Positions 60,078-64,000 of a stretch of 64,000 nucleotides of DNA are shown piece after piece. The stretch is taken from positions 227,607 through 291,606 of the forward strand of contig NZ_CAMFLA010000003.1 in NCBI RefSeq assembly GCF_945957525.1, given 5' to 3'. The notes under the pieces were generated by a model. The model did not search any database, had not been told where the DNA came from, and saw only the letters and a list, made by a program, of their open reading frames with translations. The stretch's first letter is position 1; the number at the start of each line of letters is the position of its first letter. Position numbers and translations under genes: made by a program. Source of the stretch: an uncultured Aquitalea sp. (GTDB lineage Bacteria > Pseudomonadota > Gammaproteobacteria > Burkholderiales > Chromobacteriaceae).

Positions 60078-60679
60078 GACAGGCCGAGCAGCAGGTGGCT
60101 AATCGCTATTACGACCGTCATTTCCAGATGGAGGCGGTGAAGGTGCTGCCTGGCGAGTATTTCGCAACGCGCCAACCCTTGTTGCTGACCACCTTGCTGG
60201 GGTCTTGCGTTGCAGCCTGTCTGATGGATAGGCAGGCCGGCGTGTATGGCATGAACCATTTTCTCTTGCCGCAAGGCACCGACATGGGGGGCTCGCTGGG
60301 CGTTTCTGCCCGTTTCGGCGTGCACGCGATGGAGCTGCTCATCACGGACATGCAAAAGTTGGGTGCGCAGCGCCACCGGCTGGAGGCCAAGGTGTTTGGC
60401 GCGGGTAATGTGTTGGATGGCATGTCGGTGGTGAATATCGGCGAACGCAACACCCTGTTTGTGCGTGATTATCTACGCGGCGAGAACATCCCCATCGTGG
60501 CTGAGGATTTGCTGGGTGACTGCGCGCGCAAGGTGTTCTTCTTTCCGGATGGCGGCAAGGTACTGGTCAAAAAACTGAAGAAAACCAAGGTGCTGCTGGA
60601 GAAAGAGCAGGCCTACAGCCGCAGGCTGGATCGGGAGACCGCCAGCCAGCCTGGCGGCGATATCGACCTGTTTGTCTGA
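60074..60679 (+). CDS. cheD: Chemoreceptor glutamine deamidase CheD
   Basis: A 201-residue protein. [27 protein letters not shown] has the catalytic Cys in the GSCVA motif and the His in [28 protein letters not shown] follows. CheD deamidates receptor glutamines and in some bacteria stimulates CheY-P phosphatases of the CheC type. It ends the plus-strand chemotaxis cluster and overlaps cheB by four bases. Confidence 0.95.
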   Translation: MRQAEQQVANRYYDRHFQMEAVKVLPGEYFATRQPLLLTTLLGSCVAACLMDRQAGVYGMNHFLLPQGTDMGGSLGVSARFGVHAMELLITDMQKLGAQRHRLEAKVFGAGNVLDGMSVVNIGERNTLFVRDYLRGENIPIVAEDLLGDCARKVFFFPDGGKVLVKKLKKTKVLLEKEQAYSRRLDRETASQPGGDIDLFV

Positions 60680-60691
60680 GCTGCGCCGGAC

Positions 60692-60724
60692 GGCCCGGAT
60701 TGGCAGGCGCGGGCCCGCTTTTTT
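60692..60724 (+). terminator. Probable intrinsic terminator after cheD
   Basis: GGCCCG and CGGGCC can pair around 12 bases, followed by CGC and six T. The stem is short but GC-rich, and it is 12 bases past the cheD stop at the end of a long operon. Confidence 0.5.
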
Positions 60725-60800
60725 GTACCCGGTTGAGGGGCTTTTACCAACGGCATGGTGATAGGGCGCAGCTTGGTCGAAGGCCGCTTGCGGCTTGGGC

Positions 60801-61124
60801 TTACTCTTCCAGCAACTTGCGTTTGTCCTTCACCCCAGCCCAGTCTGCATGATCCGGCAGCGGCGGCTTCTGCTCGGTAATGGCAGGCCAACGGCTGGCC
60901 AGTCTAGCGTTGAGGGCGATGTACTCTTGCTGATCGGCCGGCACGTCGTCTTCCGCGTAGATGGCGTTGACCGGACATTCCGCCACGCAGAGCGTGCAGT
61001 CGATGCATTCATCCGGTGCTATCACCAGAAAGTTGGGCCCTTCGCGAAAGCAGTCCACCGGGCAGACTTCCACGCAGTCGGTGTATTTGCATTTGACGCA
61101 GGCATCGGTTACAACGTACGCCAC
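60801..61124 (-). CDS. fdxA: 7Fe ferredoxin (3Fe-4S/4Fe-4S), FdxA type
   Basis: A 107-residue ferredoxin. First motif [17 protein letters not shown], second [17 protein letters not shown], the arrangement of 7Fe ferredoxins (Azotobacter FdI-like). The C-terminal extension after residue 65 is characteristic. It starts with GTG at 61124 behind AGGAGG, which decides the start. It stands alone between converging and diverging neighbours. Partner enzyme not known. Confidence 0.93.
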   Translation of the reverse strand: MAYVVTDACVKCKYTDCVEVCPVDCFREGPNFLVIAPDECIDCTLCVAECPVNAIYAEDDVPADQQEYIALNARLASRWPAITEQKPPLPDHADWAGVKDKRKLLEE

Positions 61125-61249
61125 ATTGGATCCTCCTGATGAGTGTAATAACGGATGCTGGCCAGGCAGTGTCGGGCCGGCGCCTACCGTCATTATTGAT
61201 GCAGGATCATTGTTCGCCAGTGCCTTTTCATTCTTCCAGCTTTGTCGCA

Positions 61250-62137
61250 ATGATCAATACCGCTTATCGCGGGCGTTTCGCCCCCAGCCCCACAGGACTG
61301 TTGCACGCCGGCTCGCTGACCACCGCGGTGGGCAGCTATCTGGAGGCGCGCAGCCGCGGCGGTGAATGGTGGGTGCGCATGGAGGATCTTGATCCGCCGC
61401 GTGAAGTGCCCGGCGCTGCGGATGCCATTCTGCACACACTGGAAGCCTTCGGTTTCCAGTGGGACGGCGAGATAGTGTATCAAAGCCGCCGGCATGCGCT
61501 CTATCGCGCCGCATTGCAGCAGCTGATCGAGAATGGCCGGGCTTACCCCTGCGCCTGTACCCGCAAGGAAATTGCCGCCGCAGCCGCGCGTGGGGTGGAT
61601 GGTCCAGTATATCCCGGCACTTGCCGACGGGGTTTGCCCGCCGGCCGGGAAGGGCGGGCCTGGCGTCTGCGGGTGGAGGATCGCGAACTGCTGCTGCAAG
61701 ACCGTTTGCAGGGCGAGTACAGGCAAAATCTGGCTCACGACACCGGCGATGTTGTCTTGCTGCGCGCCGATGGCTTCTGGGCTTATCAGCTGGCCGTGGT
61801 CGTGGATGATGCCGAGCAGGGCATGACGGATATCGTGAGGGGCGCAGATTTGCTGGTGTCCACGCCGCGTCAGCTTTGGGTACAGCAGTGCCTGGGTTTG
61901 CCGAAGCCGGGCTATTGCCATTTACCGGTGATGGTGAATGCCGATGGCGAGAAACTATCCAAGCAAACGCTGGCGCCGGCCATTGGCGAGGCGGACATCG
62001 ACAGCCAGCTGAGGCTGGCGCTGATCCGGCTTGGCCATCGGCCGCCCGCGGATTGTCATGGCCGCGACGAGTTATGGCAGTGGGCGCTGGCGCACTGGTC
62101 CTTGTCGCGTGTATCTTCCGGGCCTGTGACGGTCTGA
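61250..62137 (+). CDS. gluQ: Glutamyl-Q tRNA(Asp) synthetase (YadB type)
   Basis: A 295-residue truncated GluRS-like enzyme that attaches glutamate to queuosine in tRNA-Asp. [24 protein letters not shown] carries the HIGH-like box, MEDLDPPRE is the family block, and [10 protein letters not shown] is the KMSKS-like motif. A zinc-type Cys cluster is seen in [13 protein letters not shown] and PGTCR. The anticodon-binding domain of normal GluRS is missing, as expected. I begin at the ATG of MINTAYRG; upstream in-frame ATGs add unrelated sequence. Confidence 0.94.
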   Translation: MINTAYRGRFAPSPTGLLHAGSLTTAVGSYLEARSRGGEWWVRMEDLDPPREVPGAADAILHTLEAFGFQWDGEIVYQSRRHALYRAALQQLIENGRAYPCACTRKEIAAAAARGVDGPVYPGTCRRGLPAGREGRAWRLRVEDRELLLQDRLQGEYRQNLAHDTGDVVLLRADGFWAYQLAVVVDDAEQGMTDIVRGADLLVSTPRQLWVQQCLGLPKPGYCHLPVMVNADGEKLSKQTLAPAIGEADIDSQLRLALIRLGHRPPADCHGRDELWQWALAHWSLSRVSSGPVTV

Positions 62138-62531
62138 CGCCCCCGCTCTGCGGTGGATCAAGCTGCAACGTCGCGCATCCTTCACGACGTTGTCCTGCCT
62201 TCTATACTGCATCTGTCCCGGCCTCCGCGCGCGAGGCTGTCTTTTCGTTTCTCTGGCACGAGTTCTTCGGTCGGATCATCATGGAGTAGTGAAAAAATCT
62301 TTTAATAACAGTTGCCTGATGCTGAGCTGTCTGGCGTATTTTCAGAGTAATCCAGCCTTGTGCAAGGATTTAACGCATGATTAATCACCGCTTTCTTGCT
62401 GCGTGATGACTTAAGGGGGACAACATGAAAAACATGTGCTTTACAAAATCACAAAATACTAATATAGTGATGTTAATACGGAACACGTTCTTTAACAGCT
62501 TCGGATTTTCGGCCTCGATGGAGATAAAACC
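62138..62531. other. 394-base leader region of the arginine deiminase operon
   Basis: No established gene. The second half is AT-rich. It holds the dyads CCTTG-TG-CAAGG (near 62355) and TGATTAATCA (near 62377), the promoter at 62440-62468 and a 36-codon ORF from 62425. I looked for an FNR/ANR box (TTGAT-N4-ATCAA), expected for such operons, and found no full match; TGATTAATCA is only a partial resemblance. Confidence 0.5.
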
Positions 62532-62535
62532 ATGA
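62425..62535 (+). CDS. Possible 36-residue leader ORF coupled to the antiporter gene
   Basis: The ORF MKNMCFTKSQNTNIVMLIRN and so on to SMEIKP has a strong ribosome site (AAGGGGGA, five bases before the ATG), and its TGA overlaps the antiporter ATG as ATGA. This would be translational coupling. Against it, the best promoter found (62440-62468) lies inside the ORF, so a transcript from there would not include the start. Codon content is AT-rich and without known family. It is worth testing but not certain. Confidence 0.3.
   Translation: MKNMCFTKSQNTNIVMLIRNTFFNSFGFSASMEIKP
62440..62468 (+). promoter_or_regulatory. Sigma-70-type promoter of the arc operon
   Basis: TTTACA and TATAGT are separated by exactly 17 bases, each one or two bases from consensus, in AT-rich DNA about 64 bases before the antiporter ATG. 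A transcript start near 62475 would leave a leader of about 57 bases. Confidence 0.65.
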
Positions 62536-63860
62536 GCGAGACCAATGTGAAAAAAGCGGCGCTGGGCGTCTGGATGTGCACCGCCCTGGTGGTGGGCAAC
62601 ATGATCGGATCGGGCGTGTTCCTGCTTCCCGCTTCCCTTGCTCCCTACGGGGGCATGTCATTGATCGGCTGGACCGTCACGTCCGCCGGCGCCATCTGTC
62701 TGGCGCTGGTGTTCGCCAGACTGTCCGCCATGATTCCCAAAGAGGGCGGCCCTTACGCCTATATCCACGCGGGCTTCGGCGATTTTGCCGGCTTCTGGAT
62801 CGCCTGGGGTTACTGGATCGCGCTGTGGGCCGGCAATGCCGCGCTGGCAGTGGCGGCCACCAGTTACATGCAGGTGTTCATCCCCTCGCTGGCGCATGAC
62901 AGTTTTTCCGCCGGCCTGTTTGCAATCGGCCTCATCTGGACGGTTACCTGGATCAACAGCCGCGGCGCTCGCAGCTCGGGCATGGTGGCGGTGATTACCA
63001 CGGTGCTGAAGATGCTGCCGTTGGCGGCGGTGACTTTCATCGGCTTTTTCCACATGAACATGGACAATCTGGTGTTCAACCCGCACGGCAAACCCTTGCT
63101 GAGCTCGGTATCCGCCACCATGGCGCTGACATTGTGGGCGTTTCTGGGGCTGGAATCGGCCTCGGTGCCGGCCGGCGATGTGGAAAACCCGGAACGTAAC
63201 ATTCCCCGGGCCACCGTCATCGGCACCTTGCTCGCTACCGCGCTTTACATCCTGTCCACGCTGTCGTTGATGGGTGTGATGTCGCCGGAGGCGCTGGCTA
63301 AGTCGGAGGCGCCGTTTGCCGACGCCGCCCGGCTGATGTGGGGCGACTGGGCTTACTTCGCGGTGGGCTTCGGCGCCATTGTTTCCTGCTTCGGCGCGCT
63401 CAACGGCTGGAGCCTGATGCAGGCGCACGTACCGCACGCCGCGGCGCAGGACAAGCTTTTCCCTCGCCGATTCGGCGAGGTCAGCAAGGCGGGGGTGCCG
63501 TTGTTCGGTCTGCTGCTCAGCAGCGGGCTGGTCACCATCCTGCTGGCGATCAAGTACGCCGGCGGCGACGGCGGGGTGAAGATTTTCGAGTTCATCATCC
63601 TGCTGGCGACAGCCACCACGCTATTGCCTTACGCCTTCTGTTCGATGGCCCTGCTGGCCATCATGCTGATGCGCAAGGGCCAGTTTTCCCGGCGCGACTT
63701 CGCCGCGCCGCTAGTGTTCTCCAGTGTGGGTTTCGCCTACTCGGTCTGGGCGCTGTACGGCTCGGGCGCAGAGGTGGTGATGTGGGGGATTGTGTTGTTG
63801 ATGCTGGGGTTGCCGGTTTATGTGTGGCAGCTGAAAGAACGTTACGAGGCCGAAAACTAA
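62532..63860 (+). CDS. Arginine/ornithine antiporter of the APC superfamily (AdiC/ArcD-like)
   Basis: A 442-residue inner-membrane exchanger with twelve predicted helices. VVGNMIGSGVFLLPASLAPYGG in helix 1 and LWAFLGLESASVPAGDVENPERNIPRATVIGT are signatures of the AdiC/PotE branch. It is immediately followed by arginine deiminase, so import of arginine in exchange for ornithine is likely. The protein is about the length of AdiC and differs from the longer antiporter at 23258. The start follows GGAGATAAAACC. Confidence 0.88.
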   Translation: MSETNVKKAALGVWMCTALVVGNMIGSGVFLLPASLAPYGGMSLIGWTVTSAGAICLALVFARLSAMIPKEGGPYAYIHAGFGDFAGFWIAWGYWIALWAGNAALAVAATSYMQVFIPSLAHDSFSAGLFAIGLIWTVTWINSRGARSSGMVAVITTVLKMLPLAAVTFIGFFHMNMDNLVFNPHGKPLLSSVSATMALTLWAFLGLESASVPAGDVENPERNIPRATVIGTLLATALYILSTLSLMGVMSPEALAKSEAPFADAARLMWGDWAYFAVGFGAIVSCFGALNGWSLMQAHVPHAAAQDKLFPRRFGEVSKAGVPLFGLLLSSGLVTILLAIKYAGGDGGVKIFEFIILLATATTLLPYAFCSMALLAIMLMRKGQFSRRDFAAPLVFSSVGFAYSVWALYGSGAEVVMWGIVLLMLGLPVYVWQLKERYEAEN

Positions 63861-63878
63861 AGCAAGCCTTTTGCTTTT

Positions 63879-63904
63879 CGTCCCTTCCCGCAGGGGAGGG
63901 GACG
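63879..63904 (+). terminator. Intercistronic stem between the antiporter and arcA
   Basis: CGTCCCTTCCC pairs with GGGAGGGGACG (one G-U pair) around a four-base loop, in the 87-base gap before arcA. There is no T run after it, so it is more likely an mRNA processing or stabilising element that gives different amounts of the two products than a full terminator. Confidence 0.5.
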
Positions 63905-63947
63905 AGCGGAAAAAGGTTACAACATTCATCATTGAAAGGACTGCATC

Positions 63948-64000
63948 ATGACTAAGTTTGGTGTTCATTCCGAATGTGGCAAGCTGCGCAAGGTAATGGT
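63948..64000 (+). CDS. arcA: Arginine deiminase, N-terminal fragment (runs off the window)
   Basis: The first 17 complete codons read MTKFGVHSECGKLRKVM, the characteristic start of arginine deiminase (FGVHSEVGxLRKVM in most species). ArcA converts arginine to citrulline and ammonia, the first step of the ADI pathway. GAAAGGACTGCATC precedes the ATG. The rest, including the catalytic cysteine, lies outside the window. Confidence 0.85.
   Translation, partial: MTKFGVHSECGKLRKVM

Noticed and set aside
62138..62531. Riboswitch or FNR/ANR-controlled leader before the arc genes
   Set aside because: No recognised riboswitch fold and no full FNR box. TGATTAATCA is a palindrome but lacks the TTGAT-N4-ATCAA form.

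Overview
The window looks like a chromosomal segment of a GC-rich betaproteobacterium. Gene content and order (smpB diverging from ratA-rnfH, then ftsB-eno-kdsA-pyrG, tsaB-rimI-udg, large chemotaxis clusters with CheV, CheZ and CheD) suggest the Neisseriales, Chromobacteriaceae-like (Chromobacterium or a close relative). This assignment is by recognition of protein families and synteny, not by a database search. I saw no rRNA, tRNA, CRISPR array or intact mobile element.

Layout. 1-91: start of a DUF883-type gene. 0.6-7.2 kb: RND tripartite multidrug pump (adaptor, inner-membrane pump, outer-membrane channel) followed by its TetR/AcrR-type repressor, with an AcrR-like dyad upstream of the adaptor. 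7.3-8.5 kb: membrane diguanylate cyclase. 8.6-14.1 kb: ketone body/hydroxybutyrate catabolism (GntP-type permease, 3-hydroxybutyrate dehydrogenase, two CoA-transferase subunits) with a sigma-54 activator gene, a good sigma-54 promoter and three identical-form GTCTC-N6-GAGAC dyads. 14.4-17.3 kb: bd-type quinol oxidase operon (CioAB-like) led by a GbsR/MarR regulator. 17.5-21.7 kb: ABC exporter, D-serine dehydratase and a divergent LysR regulator. 22.1-25.8 kb: ornithine/alanine racemase-family enzyme, basic amino acid antiporter and LysR regulator. 25.9-29.3 kb: a small likely acquired block (truncated gene end, IS3-type transposase remnant, LysR, quinone reductase, small barrel protein, SDR) abutting the 3' end of guaA.

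29.3-43.9 kb: core genes (guaA, smpB, ratA, rnfH, a GGDEF protein, ftsB, eno, kdsA, pyrG, rpmB, rpmG, a class I amidotransferase, type-4 uracil-DNA glycosylase, rimI, tsaB) and an EAL-HDOD protein. 43.9-60.7 kb: two divergent chemotaxis clusters. The minus-strand cluster is cheV-cheV-cheY-cheZ-cheA; the plus-strand cluster is a FleS/FlrB-like kinase, STAS protein, MCP-like protein, cheY, cheA, cheW, double-PAS MCP, cheR, cheB, cheD. 60.8-64 kb: 7Fe ferredoxin, GluQ-type tRNA-Asp glutamyl synthetase, and the start of an arginine deiminase operon (antiporter, arcA).

The most striking signal is not a gene. An 11-base word, GTT(G/T)GCCGAA(G/A), occurs at least 26 times (27 with one near-match), on both strands, in several reading frames and disproportionately between genes, including one perfect inverted pair between kdsA and eno. 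It is missing from 21.95-30.96 kb, which includes the block that looks acquired. This is how DNA uptake sequences of the Neisseriaceae behave, but the word is not one of the dialects I know.
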